DNA from: an uncultured Algibacter sp.
GTDB lineage: Bacteria; Bacteroidota; Bacteroidia; Flavobacteriales; Flavobacteriaceae
Assembly (NCBI RefSeq): GCF_947490405.1
Contig: NZ_CANLGU010000006.1
Span: forward strand, 39,410 to 103,409
Reading direction: 5' to 3'
Length of the DNA: 64,000 bases
Position 1 is the stretch's first letter, and every line of letters starts with the position of its first letter. The position numbers were made by a program, and so were the translations under genes. The notes beneath the pieces were generated by a model. It ran no database searches. It saw only the letters and a list, made by a program, of their open reading frames with translations, and had not been told where the DNA came from. This document shows, piece by piece, positions 44,743 through 54,998 of this stretch.

Positions 44743-46710
44743 ATGAATCGAATTTCTTTTGTTTTATTTTTTTGCGTTAATATTCTAATAGCGCAACAAA
44801 CGGAATACGTCGACTTCAAAAAAGTAGAATCTGTACTGCTTTTTAATCAAATGAAAGTAGATAGTACGGTTTTTAATTCTTACGAAGTAAAGTTTGATAT
44901 ACTAAAACAAACGGATTCCATTTATCTAGATGCTATAGATATGAAGTTTTTAAACGTATCATTAGATAAAGCTGCTGTGAACTTTAAGAATGATGGAAAA
45001 AAACTGATTGTTTATAACACATTTGAATCTAATAAAACTTACACCCTTAATTTTCTATTTTTTGCATCACCAAAAAAGGCCATGTATTTTATTGATTGGG
45101 ATTATGAAGATGGTAATAAACAAATTTGGACGCAAGGGCAAGGGAAATATACTAGTAATTGGTTGCCATCTATTGATGATATGAATGATAAAATAGAGTT
45201 CGATTTATCTGTAGTTGCACCTAAAGGCTATCAGGTTATATCCAATGGAAAGATGGTTTCTAAACGAGAAACTCCAACTTATAATTTATGGCAATTTGAT
45301 ATGCAAAATCCCATGTCTAGTTATTTGGTGGCCTTAGTAATCGGGAAATACAAAAAAACAGTAAAGCATTCTAAGAGTGGTATTCCTTTGGAAATGTATT
45401 ATTACCCTAAAGATCATTCAAAATTTGAGCCTACTTATCGCTATACCAAACAGATCTTTGATTTTCTTGAAGAGGAAATAGGTGTGCCGTATCCTTGGCA
45501 AAACTATAAGCAAGTGCCAGTTAAAGATTTTTTGTACGCAGGAATGGAAAATACAAGTGCTACTATTTTTGCTGATAGTTTTGTAATTGATTCTATTGCG
45601 TTTGTTGATAAGAATTATGTAAACGTCAATGCACATGAATTAGCACATCAATGGTTTGGAGATTTGGTTACAGAAACTTCAGGAACACATCACTGGCTGC
45701 AAGAAGGTTTTGCAACCTATTATGCATTATTAGCTGAACGCGATATTTTTGGAGAAGATTATTACTATTGGCGATTATACGAATATGCTCAAGAATTGTT
45801 AGAACAAGATAAAGCAGGAGGAAGTACATCATTGCTTAATCCAAAATCTAGCAGTACTACATTTTATAAGAAAGGGGCTTGGGTTTTACATCTATTACGA
45901 GAAGAAGTGGGTGATGAAGCTTTTAAAAAAGGCGTGAAGCAGTATTTAAAAAATCATAAGTTTGAAAATGTTGAAACTAAAGATTTTATAAGTGAAGTTG
46001 AAAAGACTAGTGGAGTGGATTTGAATGATTTTGTTAATAAGTGGATAGAGTCTCCAAGTTTGAATTATGAAGATATGGAGGGTTTTTTCTATCTCACTTC
46101 AACATCATATAAAGGGTTTTTGCAATTGGACTGTAGTGTTTCAAAAGCGGCTTGTTTTGAGTTTATAAAATCTACAGATAATACGTATTTAAAGTCAGAA
46201 GTCATTAGAAGGCTAAAGGGAGATTTGCCAAAAGATATATTTGCCAACAGTGATATAATGGTTAGGCAAGCTGTCGCTCAATCATTAACAGAAATCCCCA
46301 CAGAATTAAAATCAAATTACGAATCCCTTTTAAATGATGCATCATACTTAACCATCGAAACCGCATTATTTAACTTATGGAAAAACTTTCCGCTTGAGCG
46401 AGAAAAATATTTTAATAAAACAAAAGATATTCAAGGGTTTAACGATAAAAATGTACGATTACTTTGGTTAACCCTAGCTTTGATCACAGAAGATTATGAA
46501 TCTGAAAACAAACAGGTTTTTCTAAATGAACTTACAAGTTATACCAGCCCGAAGTATGGGTTTGAGCTTCGTCAGAATGCATTCTTTTATCTGGACCAAA
46601 TTCAAGCATGTGAAGAAGCGTGTAAAGAAAACTTAAAGCAAGCTACAACACATCATAATTGGCGCTTCAAAAAGTTTGCAAAAACTTTGTTGGAAAAAGA
46701 AAACAAATAA
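44743..46710 (+). CDS. M1 family aminopeptidase (secreted)
   Basis: 655 residues from ATG 44743, which gives a signal peptide (MNRISFVLFFCVNILIAQQ); the upstream in-frame ATG at 44707 lacks it. Active-site motifs are intact: the GxMEN exopeptidase motif in FLYAGMENTSATIF (267-270), the zinc site HELAHQ (His298, Glu299, His302) and WLQEGFATYY (Glu321). The C-terminal region (about 480-655) is a helical repeat with LTEIPTELKSNYESLL. It should release N-terminal residues in the envelope or outside. This is the functional contrast to the degenerate M1-like protein at 11604-14447. Confidence 0.93.
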   Translation: MNRISFVLFFCVNILIAQQTEYVDFKKVESVLLFNQMKVDSTVFNSYEVKFDILKQTDSIYLDAIDMKFLNVSLDKAAVNFKNDGKKLIVYNTFESNKTYTLNFLFFASPKKAMYFIDWDYEDGNKQIWTQGQGKYTSNWLPSIDDMNDKIEFDLSVVAPKGYQVISNGKMVSKRETPTYNLWQFDMQNPMSSYLVALVIGKYKKTVKHSKSGIPLEMYYYPKDHSKFEPTYRYTKQIFDFLEEEIGVPYPWQNYKQVPVKDFLYAGMENTSATIFADSFVIDSIAFVDKNYVNVNAHELAHQWFGDLVTETSGTHHWLQEGFATYYALLAERDIFGEDYYYWRLYEYAQELLEQDKAGGSTSLLNPKSSSTTFYKKGAWVLHLLREEVGDEAFKKGVKQYLKNHKFENVETKDFISEVEKTSGVDLNDFVNKWIESPSLNYEDMEGFFYLTSTSYKGFLQLDCSVSKAACFEFIKSTDNTYLKSEVIRRLKGDLPKDIFANSDIMVRQAVAQSLTEIPTELKSNYESLLNDASYLTIETALFNLWKNFPLEREKYFNKTKDIQGFNDKNVRLLWLTLALITEDYESENKQVFLNELTSYTSPKYGFELRQNAFFYLDQIQACEEACKENLKQATTHHNWRFKKFAKTLLEKENK

Positions 46711-46712
46711 AT

Positions 46713-46757
46713 AGATTGTTACGTTATCCGATAATTATCGGAACTCCTCACAATAAC
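46713..46757 (-). repeat. Dispersed REP-like element, family 1, copy 2
   Basis: On the minus strand: GTTATTGTGAGGAGT, then the palindrome CCGATAATTATCGG, then AACGTAACAATCT. The outer blocks match the copy at 22804-22835, which lacks the palindrome. It fills the whole gap between two convergent genes (stops at 46710 and 46759). Confidence 0.6.
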
Positions 46758-46758
46758 G

Positions 46759-47754
46759 CTATTTTCTTCGCTCTGTATTGGCTGGGTTTTGACAGATTAA
46801 ACAACGCGACAAATAGGTAATTGATAATTCATAAACACCATCAGTTCTTCCAATATTAGTTGTGTTTACATCATACGAAAACCCAAATCGTAATTGTTCA
46901 AACTCTAAGCCAACAAAAGCATTAATCGAGGTTAGTAAATGACTATTGGAATTGTTTTTAGCAGGATTTGTTACAGCCATTGCTCCAAGCATCAGTTTGT
47001 CTATTTTCACCATTGCACCTAAATCTAATCTATTGTATTCTCCTTGTTGCATATAGTTAGCAGAAAGTTGCATATCATTTCTATTTAAATAGGGGAATTT
47101 ATAACTCGCGTGTAGCGAATAGAAAATATCTAGTGGCACATTACCATTTTCAACGAAAGAAATGTTAGGTTTATTTAAATGTCTAACAGCAGCGCCTAAC
47201 CACAAATCAGAGTCATTACGCGGGTTTTTTCTATCGAAAACAAAACCAGCTGTAAAATCTACAAAGTTTATTTTTCTATTAGCGTTCATAGCCAAAGGAT
47301 CCGAAGAAGTTGCGTTTATAGTGCCAGAATTGATATTTATTTGATCTGCTAAAACAAGATTATCAAAATTAAAAGACTTTGCGCCAAAACCAACTTCAAT
47401 AGCGGGTCTAAAAAACCAATCATTGGATAATTCAACATGGTAAGCAAAGTTTATATTGCCTTGTAAATGGTTATAATTCGTATTATTTTCATGCTGATTT
47501 ACGATGCTAAAACCAATGCCGCCAACATTTTCAATCCAAGAATTAAAAAATACGTACTCGGTATCTACTCTTAAATCCAAACTGGGCCACTGTGTTCTGT
47601 GTATAAGTCCAAAATAGGAAGCATCTTCAAACCCAGAAAACCCTGGATTTAGTGTTTCAGGAACTAAAAAATATTGTGAAAAAACAGGGTCTTGTGCTTC
47701 CATTTTTAATGATAAGCAGCATAAAATCATAAAGGTGTATAGTTTTAACTTCAT
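46759..47754 (-). CDS. PorP/SprF family T9SS-associated membrane protein
   Basis: 331 residues with a signal peptide (MKLKLYTFMILCCLSLKMEAQ) followed by the family opening DPVFSQYFLVPETLNPGFSG. The remainder is a beta barrel of about 14 strands (IENVGGIGFSIVNQHENNTNY and so on). PorP/SprF proteins are outer-membrane partners that help place type B T9SS cargo on the surface. It starts 12 bases after the giant adhesin gene on the same strand, the classical sprB-sprF arrangement. Confidence 0.93.
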   Translation of the reverse strand: MKLKLYTFMILCCLSLKMEAQDPVFSQYFLVPETLNPGFSGFEDASYFGLIHRTQWPSLDLRVDTEYVFFNSWIENVGGIGFSIVNQHENNTNYNHLQGNINFAYHVELSNDWFFRPAIEVGFGAKSFNFDNLVLADQININSGTINATSSDPLAMNANRKINFVDFTAGFVFDRKNPRNDSDLWLGAAVRHLNKPNISFVENGNVPLDIFYSLHASYKFPYLNRNDMQLSANYMQQGEYNRLDLGAMVKIDKLMLGAMAVTNPAKNNSNSHLLTSINAFVGLEFEQLRFGFSYDVNTTNIGRTDGVYELSITYLSRCLICQNPANTERRK

Positions 47755-47766
47755 CTTGCTAACTGC

Positions 47767-50700
47767 TTATTTTATGGATGCAAATGCACCTTTTTGTGTA
47801 ATGGTTCTACCATAGAATGTTTTTGCTGATAGTGTAAAGTAGTAGTTTCCGTTTTCTGCTTCAGCATCATTAATTTTTCCATCCCAGCCTTTTATGCTAT
47901 CACCTTCTTCAGAATAAATTAAGCTGCCCCATGTATCGTAAATATTTAAGGTGATGCTATTTAGTGCTATAGACTCTGGTGTAAAATAATCGTTTAGGTT
48001 GTCTCCATTGGGTGTAAAGGCATTTGGCATAATTAAGCTGTATCCTTTTTCAATAACTATAGTTATTTGTTTGGTGTAAACACATCCAAATGGATAGGTT
48101 ACTGTTTGGATTACGGTATAAGTGCCTTCATTTATATAGGTGTGTGTAGGGTTTTCTTCTGAAGAAAAATTCCCATCACCAAAATCCCAAGATACATTAG
48201 TGTAATCACCTGTAGAGTTATTTGTAAATTGTATAGGGTCTTCTATAGAATAAAATCCAAATGTGCTAAACGCGCTAGATGTTATAGAGAAATCTGCATC
48301 TCCCAAAATAGGGATGTTAACGTCGTAGGATAAGTTAGTTGTACATCCTATACTGTCAGATACATCTATTATAACCAAGCCATCTTGCGACGTATTCATA
48401 ATTTCACCATTTGTTCCACTAACTGTGCCGCTAGACCAGTTAATAGAATAAGGCGGTACACCACCAGTTACTAATGCTATAAACGATTGATTTACTAATC
48501 GTGTGTCACAATTAAAATCCGTTTGAGTGTCAATATTTATGGTAAGTGGATCAAACCTATTAATAACCCAGCTTTCGGAAATTGTACAATTATTAGCATC
48601 AGTAACTTCAACCGTGTAATTCCCAGGAGGTATATTGTTTAAATCTTCTGTAGTTTCTCCATTAGACCAAGTATAAGTTAGCGGAAGCGTACCGCCAGTT
48701 ACAATCAAGTTTATTGCGCCACTATTGGAGTCATTGCAATCCAATGCATCGGTTGTATTTGCTGAAAGTGATAAGGCTAAAGGCTCAGTGATTACAAAAG
48801 TTTCAGTTATGATACAGGGTTTTCCATCGGTAATCGTTACGGTGTATGTTCCTGGACCCATGTTGTTTCGTTCAACACCTGCAGAAGCATCATCATCCCA
48901 AACAAGTGTTACAGGGTCAATACCACCAACTAGATTTAAAATAATACGTCCGTCATTTTCTCCAAAACAAGAAATGTTTTCTACAACAGGATTTATAGTG
49001 AAAATTGGAGGTTCTTCAATAGTAACAGTTACAGTTTTTTGGCAATTCGTATCATCAGTTACTGTTATGGTATAATCTCCAGGAGATAAATTGGTTTGCG
49101 ATAAGCCTGATCCTAAATTACTCCATGTAATGGTGTAAGGAGCGTTACCTCCAGAAATATTATTAATGGTAATAGAGGCATCATTATCGTTATAACATTC
49201 AATTTCGGTAGCTGAATAATCAATTATAATTTCATCAGATTGGTCAATTATTACGTCCAAGGTGTCTGTACAATTTGACCTATCGGTTACTGTAACGTTG
49301 TATGTGCCAGCTATCAATCCAGTAAGATTTTGAGAACTACTTGTAAAACCATTGGGTCCAGTCCAAGCATAGCTATATTCAAAAACTCCTGGAGATATTT
49401 CGGTGGGTCTACCACCAACAATATCGATATAAATTTCCCCAGTAGCTTCACCAAAACAAATAACATCCACTTTGTTGTTTAAACTTACACTAAGTTCTGG
49501 TGGTTCTATTATTGAAAAACTTTGAGCTATAGAAGGACAGTTATTCACATCTGTAACTGTCACTTCATAATCACCAGGACTGAGATTATCTAAATCTTCA
49601 TCATTCGAATAAGGAGTTCCGTTTCTCGTCCAGTTATATGTATAAGGTGATGTGCCACCAGCTATTTCAATACCTATAGAACCATCATTAGCATTAAAAC
49701 ATGAAATCGTTTCAGGATCAAAGCTAATATTTGCGAATATAAGCTCATCAGGTTCAGTAATGGTGAATGTTTGTGTAAACGGACATCCTCCATCATCTAA
49801 AATAGTAACCGTATAATCACCAGGTTCTAAGTTAGAGAGGTCTTCATTTGTGCTTGAAAAACCGTTAGGACCTGTCCATGAGATTTGATAAGGATTTCCA
49901 TTTGAAAAAGGAACCCCGCCAAAAACCTCAATATCCAAAGCGCCTGCATTAGCTGAGAAACAATTACTATTTGTTTGATTTAAAGTAATGCTAATAGATG
50001 GATTTACTGTAACAACTATTTCAAAGGTATTGCCAACACATATTCCAGATGTGGGTGTAACAGTATAGGTAACTGTTGATGGGTTTGTGGTATTGTTTGT
50101 TAAAGTTTGCGAAATATTATTTTGTGGAGTGTTTTCATCTATAGCACCAGTAATAGTTCCTGCGGGTACAATTGTAGGACTAGTCCAGGTATAAGTTGTG
50201 CCTGTTGGAGTGATGTCTCCTCCTGAATTATCTGGAGTTATAGTGAATGCGTTTCCGCTACAAATAATAGCTGTTTTATCGCTAATATTTGGTGTTTGGT
50301 TGATAATAATTTCAGCAATACTGGATGTGATTTCGGTACATCCTCCTGATGAGAATGTAACAACAACGTAATAATACATTGTGCCAACAGTTGTTGATGG
50401 CGGATTGTAAGTTGAATTTGTTGCTCCAGCAATTAGAGTACCCGTTGTAGTATCGTTTACCGTGTTGGAATACCACTGATACGTTGGTGTACCAACACCA
50501 TTAGCATAAGATACTGAAAGTTGATTAATTGAATCTCCTAAGCAATATGTGTTAGATAAAGGTTGATTTGTGAAATTTGGAGCTGCATTTATATTAACCT
50601 CTGCTGTATTGCTTATAACACTACAATCTACCGCTATTTGAGAGACCACCACATAGTAGTAAGTTGTGCCAACAGTAGTAGTTGGTGGTGTAAATGTGTC

Positions 50701-53700
50701 AGTATTAGCTCCAGTTATAGGAGTTCCTCCAGTATTGGAATTTACAGTATTGCTATACCATTGATATTCATAAGCGCTACCAATACCTCCAGATACTGAG
50801 ACTTCTAGGTCTTGGGGTAAGGTTCCTTGGCAAAGTGTTTGCGTTATTAATGGTTGCGTGGTTATTACAGGATCTTCAACAACAATAATTTCTGCAACTT
50901 CACTAGTAACTGCACTACAACCGCTTCCGTTAAGAGTAATTACAACGTAAAAATAATAATTGCCTGCAGTATTAAAAGTAGCAGGACTGTAGTTTGAATT
51001 TGTTGCTCCCGAAATTAGGGTACCACCTACATTTGAATTTGTTGTATTGCTATACCATTGGTAGGTTATTGTTCCTGTTCCTCCTGAATGCGATACAGAT
51101 AATGCTGATGAAATATTGCCACCAACACAGATGCTTTGGGTAGTGGTTGGATTTGTATCTATTTGAATATTTTCAACAATTTCAATTCTGGCAACATCAG
51201 ATGTTATTTCGTTACAACCAGCACCCGATGTAAATGATGTCACACAATAATAATAAGTAATACCAACAGGGGTGTTTGGAGGTGTGTAAGTTGATGTCGT
51301 TTCTCCAACAATTAAAGTGCCACCAGTATTTGAATTGACGGTATTACTGTACCATTGATAGGAAGGTGTTCCAGGACCATTAACAGATACAGATAATGGT
51401 GTTAAGGCTCCGTTTAAACAGATTGTTTCTGATATGGGTTGACTGGTAAATGCTGGTGCGGGATCAACAGTGATTATTAAGTTGACCGCAGCACCATCAC
51501 AACCATTCAAGGATGGTGTAATAACAAATGTAACATCTTGAGAGGTTGTATTAGAGTTAACAATAGTTTGTACAGGAATGGTATCAGTATTTCCAGAGGC
51601 AATAAATCCAGTTACACCAGCAGGAGCAGAAGCAGTCCAGTTATATGTTGTGTTTGTAATATCAGATGTTAAAACAACTTCATCGGTATCAGTTCCAGAA
51701 CAAATAGTTTGTGTAAGATTTGTGTTTGTAATTGAGGGAATAGGGTTAACCGTAAAATCTTCGGTTTCGGTTGTAGTTCCACAACCATTTGTTACACTAA
51801 ACGAAACCTGATAATCTCCTGGAGTAGTATAAGTAATTGTTCCTGGATTTAAAGTGTTAGCTGTAGCAGGACTACCTCCGGGGAAACTCCAGGAATACGT
51901 AATTGTTTCAGCAGCAGGTGCACAAGTATCAACATTTGCTATAGGATTAATTGAAGCTGTTCCACAGAAATTATTTATATTATTTATAGTTGCTGTGGGC
52001 GGTCTTTTAACCTCAATAGTTTGAAAAGTACTGTTGCTTCCACATGAATTTGTAGTTGTTAAAGTTAAAGTATAGGTTCCTGCTTTATTGAAGCTAAGTG
52101 AGGGGGCTGCTGAATTTTCATCTGTTCCATTTGTAAAACTCCATTGTTCTGGCAAGGTATCGCAAAAGCCAGAGTTATAAGCAACCTCCCATAAATAAGT
52201 CTCGCCACCACAACTTAAACTTAAATCTGTTGTGTTAGTAGTTTGAATTGCTAATGGTGCACATCCATTATTTGTATTTAAAGTGAAGTTAGGAGTCAGT
52301 TCAGGTTCGATACAAATAGTATTTGTAACTGTGTTTGTGGTACCACAAAAGTTTTGTGCGTACAATGAAACAGTGTAGGTTCCTATTGCAGTATAAATAT
52401 GAGACGGATCTCTTAAGTTAGATGTAGTTCCATCTCCAAAATCCCAAAAATAACCTGCATTAGTGTCACAATTTTGGTTATAACCTTCCTGAGACGTGTT
52501 ATCAAATTGAATTGCGGTATTAATGCATCCAATTGGTGGGTTTTCAAATTCTACATCGGGTTGTTTTAAAATAATTATAGGGCCAGCAGTTAGGTTTGAG
52601 GCACCACAAGATGTTGTTATGTCTAATAAAACAGTATAACTGCTATTTGGGCAATTGGATTCTGTGTAAGTATGCGGAATTGGAAAGTTTTGAGAATTAA
52701 CAGGATCACTAGCATTGAAATATGGCGATGCTTCCAATTGCGCTTGTGTATAAGTCTCTACGGTTCCATCACCAAAATCTACACGATAATTGGTATCTGG
52801 AGGGTTAGTTGCCCAAGAGCCTATGGCAAATTCTATAGCATTTACAGGAATACAAAGATTTACTGTATTTCCAGGATTTACAATGGCACCAGTGGGATTA
52901 CTAGAGTTTTTGATTAAATAAGTAATAGAACTGTCGCAATTGGCTCCGTTTCCAGTTATCACCATATTAAACGAGCCTAGTTGCGCGTAGGTATGCATAA
53001 TAGGGAAGCTTACATTAGTATCAGAACTTCCGTCTCCCCAATCAATATCATATGAATTTATACAAGCAGCTGAAGGCGAACCATTATCAACATTTATAGT
53101 ATAAGCAGGATCTGAAGTGTTATTACCACAATTATTGAAAGGTTCTGTAAAGTTAGCAGCAGCATCAATATCTATAAAATCTAAATCGGGTTTTTCTAAA
53201 ACAGAAACTGCTCTAGTGATTGAGTTGCTACAGCCATTATTATCGGTAATAGTTAGTGTAACGTTAACATTTTCTGTTCCACAACCAACAGATGTAAAAA
53301 TATGACTTGGGTTTGCACTAGTACTAGTACTGCCATCATCAGAAAAAGTCCAGTTATATGTATAAGGCCCATTTCCTGAAACATTTGAGGTAAAGTTTAC
53401 AACAGTGCCAGCACAAGCTCCGTTGTTATTAAAACTAAAATCTACCGTAGGTTCACTAACAACTACTGTAGCAGTACCAGTTACAGTTTCAGTATCATTT
53501 GAGCTGTCTCTAACAGAAACCAATTCATATACAAAAGTACCAGCAGTATTTGTATTTACATTAACTAATGCTGTATTACCAGTTGAAACTACAGTTTGTG
53601 TTGTTCCGTTTAATGTATAAGTAAACGTATATGGAGCAGAACCTCCCGATCCCGTAAAGGTTATCTGTGGGCTTGCATCATTTCTGCATACCGTAGTTGA

Positions 53701-53865
53701 GCCTGAAATACTTGCGTCTGGAGGAAGTAATATGTTTTTTTTAATATTTGAAGTTTCATGTATAGTATTATAGGGTGCTTTTTCTGATTCAACTTTATTT
53801 AGGGAAAATAAAGATATCGTGATTACAAAAAAAGAGAAACCTGTAAGAAAGTAGTGCTTTCTCAT
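47767..53865 (-). CDS. Giant multi-domain T9SS adhesin with type B C-terminal domain (SprB/PKD type)
   Basis: 2032 residues. Signal peptide, PKD domains (for example FWDFGDGTTSNLRDPSHIYTA), then a run of near-identical Ig-like repeats (each with QWYSNTVNSNTGGT and YYYVVV, about residues 790-1260), then SprB-type repeats (each with ISCFNANDGSI..GGTSPYTYNW..GDYTVTVTD..C, about 1340-1850). Another PKD domain (DFGDGNFSSEENPTHTY) and the type B gliding-motility C-terminal domain (PNAFTPNGDNLNDYFTPES, GWDGKINDAEAENGNYYF) close the protein. It should be exported by T9SS and displayed through the SprF-like protein downstream; a role in adhesion or gliding is inferred. Confidence 0.95.
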   Translation of the reverse strand: MRKHYFLTGFSFFVITISLFSLNKVESEKAPYNTIHETSNIKKNILLPPDASISGSTTVCRNDASPQITFTGSGGSAPYTFTYTLNGTTQTVVSTGNTALVNVNTNTAGTFVYELVSVRDSSNDTETVTGTATVVVSEPTVDFSFNNNGACAGTVVNFTSNVSGNGPYTYNWTFSDDGSTSTSANPSHIFTSVGCGTENVNVTLTITDNNGCSNSITRAVSVLEKPDLDFIDIDAAANFTEPFNNCGNNTSDPAYTINVDNGSPSAACINSYDIDWGDGSSDTNVSFPIMHTYAQLGSFNMVITGNGANCDSSITYLIKNSSNPTGAIVNPGNTVNLCIPVNAIEFAIGSWATNPPDTNYRVDFGDGTVETYTQAQLEASPYFNASDPVNSQNFPIPHTYTESNCPNSSYTVLLDITTSCGASNLTAGPIIILKQPDVEFENPPIGCINTAIQFDNTSQEGYNQNCDTNAGYFWDFGDGTTSNLRDPSHIYTAIGTYTVSLYAQNFCGTTNTVTNTICIEPELTPNFTLNTNNGCAPLAIQTTNTTDLSLSCGGETYLWEVAYNSGFCDTLPEQWSFTNGTDENSAAPSLSFNKAGTYTLTLTTTNSCGSNSTFQTIEVKRPPTATINNINNFCGTASINPIANVDTCAPAAETITYSWSFPGGSPATANTLNPGTITYTTPGDYQVSFSVTNGCGTTTETEDFTVNPIPSITNTNLTQTICSGTDTDEVVLTSDITNTTYNWTASAPAGVTGFIASGNTDTIPVQTIVNSNTTSQDVTFVITPSLNGCDGAAVNLIITVDPAPAFTSQPISETICLNGALTPLSVSVNGPGTPSYQWYSNTVNSNTGGTLIVGETTSTYTPPNTPVGITYYYCVTSFTSGAGCNEITSDVARIEIVENIQIDTNPTTTQSICVGGNISSALSVSHSGGTGTITYQWYSNTTNSNVGGTLISGATNSNYSPATFNTAGNYYFYVVITLNGSGCSAVTSEVAEIIVVEDPVITTQPLITQTLCQGTLPQDLEVSVSGGIGSAYEYQWYSNTVNSNTGGTPITGANTDTFTPPTTTVGTTYYYVVVSQIAVDCSVISNTAEVNINAAPNFTNQPLSNTYCLGDSINQLSVSYANGVGTPTYQWYSNTVNDTTTGTLIAGATNSTYNPPSTTVGTMYYYVVVTFSSGGCTEITSSIAEIIINQTPNISDKTAIICSGNAFTITPDNSGGDITPTGTTYTWTSPTIVPAGTITGAIDENTPQNNISQTLTNNTTNPSTVTYTVTPTSGICVGNTFEIVVTVNPSISITLNQTNSNCFSANAGALDIEVFGGVPFSNGNPYQISWTGPNGFSSTNEDLSNLEPGDYTVTILDDGGCPFTQTFTITEPDELIFANISFDPETISCFNANDGSIGIEIAGGTSPYTYNWTRNGTPYSNDEDLDNLSPGDYEVTVTDVNNCPSIAQSFSIIEPPELSVSLNNKVDVICFGEATGEIYIDIVGGRPTEISPGVFEYSYAWTGPNGFTSSSQNLTGLIAGTYNVTVTDRSNCTDTLDVIIDQSDEIIIDYSATEIECYNDNDASITINNISGGNAPYTITWSNLGSGLSQTNLSPGDYTITVTDDTNCQKTVTVTIEEPPIFTINPVVENISCFGENDGRIILNLVGGIDPVTLVWDDDASAGVERNNMGPGTYTVTITDGKPCIITETFVITEPLALSLSANTTDALDCNDSNSGAINLIVTGGTLPLTYTWSNGETTEDLNNIPPGNYTVEVTDANNCTISESWVINRFDPLTINIDTQTDFNCDTRLVNQSFIALVTGGVPPYSINWSSGTVSGTNGEIMNTSQDGLVIIDVSDSIGCTTNLSYDVNIPILGDADFSITSSAFSTFGFYSIEDPIQFTNNSTGDYTNVSWDFGDGNFSSEENPTHTYINEGTYTVIQTVTYPFGCVYTKQITIVIEKGYSLIMPNAFTPNGDNLNDYFTPESIALNSITLNIYDTWGSLIYSEEGDSIKGWDGKINDAEAENGNYYFTLSAKTFYGRTITQKGAFASIK

Positions 53866-54071
53866 GTAAAAGAATTTGGTTGTTAATAGCTGATACTAAA
53901 ATAATTATTCTTTTTAATGCAGCATCATCAAGATAAAAGATATATCAGATTTTTCTATAAAATACCTAATATTGGGTATATAAAACACTTGTGATAAAAA
54001 AAGACAGTTTTAGTTTTAGTACATTGCGAAAAATATTTCACTTCTTATTATATTTACTTTAGAAATAAAAC

Positions 54072-54998
54072 ATGAAAGCACTAGTAATTTCAGGAGGAGG
54101 AAGTAAAGGCGCCTACGCAGGTGGTGTTGCCGAATATCTTATTAAGGAGGAAGGGCGAGATTATGATATGTTTTTAGGGACCTCTACAGGAAGTTTGTTA
54201 ATTCCACATTTGGCAGCAGGTAAAATTGATAAAATCCATAAGGTGTTTACCAATGTCAATCAAAATAACATTTTTAGCGTTAACCCATTTGTAGTCAGGA
54301 AAAAAGGTAATAGAGAATTTGTGTCAATTGATTTTTTGAATTCACTATGGCAGTTTATTAAAATGAAACGAACCTTTGGAGAGAGTAAAGCACTTCGTCG
54401 TTATTTGAAAAAGCATTTTACTTATGAAGAGTTTCAAATGATAAGGGAAACGAAAGACGATGTTGTAGTTACAGTTTCAAATTTATCCAAAAATATTGTA
54501 GAATATAAGTCGATAAAAGACTTTAACTATGATGAGTTTTGTGATTGGATTTGGATTTCTTGTAATTATATTCCCTTTATGTCCTTAGTAAAAAAAGACG
54601 GATTTGAGTATGCTGATGGCGCATTTGGTTGTGTAGTTCCCATTCGCGAAGCTATATTACGAGGCGCTACAGAGATAGATGCTATTATTCTAGAATCTGA
54701 AAGTATGCAGTATAATAAGGTTTTAGGGAAAAACCCGTTTTCTTTGATGATAAATCTATTTGGGCATCTTCTGGATCAGGTGGAGCGAAGTGATATTTTA
54801 ATAGGAAAGTTGGCAGCTAAAAATAAAGATGTTCAACTTAACCTGTATTATACACCTTCAAAGCTTACTGAAAATTCATTGGTGTTTAACAAAAAGTTAA
54901 TGACGTCTTGGTGGCAACAAGGGTACTATTATGCTAAGCAGAAGTGTGAGGCATCACGTTCTAATGAGTTACGAGATGAATTGCCACCATTACCATAA
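54072..54998 (+). CDS. Patatin-like phospholipase
   Basis: 308 residues. Patatin motifs in order: the oxyanion loop GGGSKGAYAGG (8-18), the nucleophile elbow GTSTG (about 37-41) and the Asp of ADGAFG (near 188-193), completing the Ser/Asp dyad. The protein is soluble with no signal peptide and hydrolyses acyl esters, probably phospholipids. Its last 9 bases overlap the end of the convergent gene 54990-55511. No obvious operon partner. Confidence 0.9.
   Translation: MKALVISGGGSKGAYAGGVAEYLIKEEGRDYDMFLGTSTGSLLIPHLAAGKIDKIHKVFTNVNQNNIFSVNPFVVRKKGNREFVSIDFLNSLWQFIKMKRTFGESKALRRYLKKHFTYEEFQMIRETKDDVVVTVSNLSKNIVEYKSIKDFNYDEFCDWIWISCNYIPFMSLVKKDGFEYADGAFGCVVPIREAILRGATEIDAIILESESMQYNKVLGKNPFSLMINLFGHLLDQVERSDILIGKLAAKNKDVQLNLYYTPSKLTENSLVFNKKLMTSWWQQGYYYAKQKCEASRSNELRDELPPLP

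Noticed and set aside
48725..49075. Open frames on the plus strand opposite the giant adhesin gene (also near 51578, 53117 and 53405)
   Set aside because: They have Thr/Ser/Val-rich mirror compositions caused by the repeats on the coding strand, with no ribosome site and no family match.
50280..51480. Regular repeats that at first look like a CRISPR or tandem-repeat array
   Set aside because: They are codon-level repeats within one open reading frame of the giant adhesin; unit lengths and sequences follow protein domains, with no short direct repeats and unique spacers.
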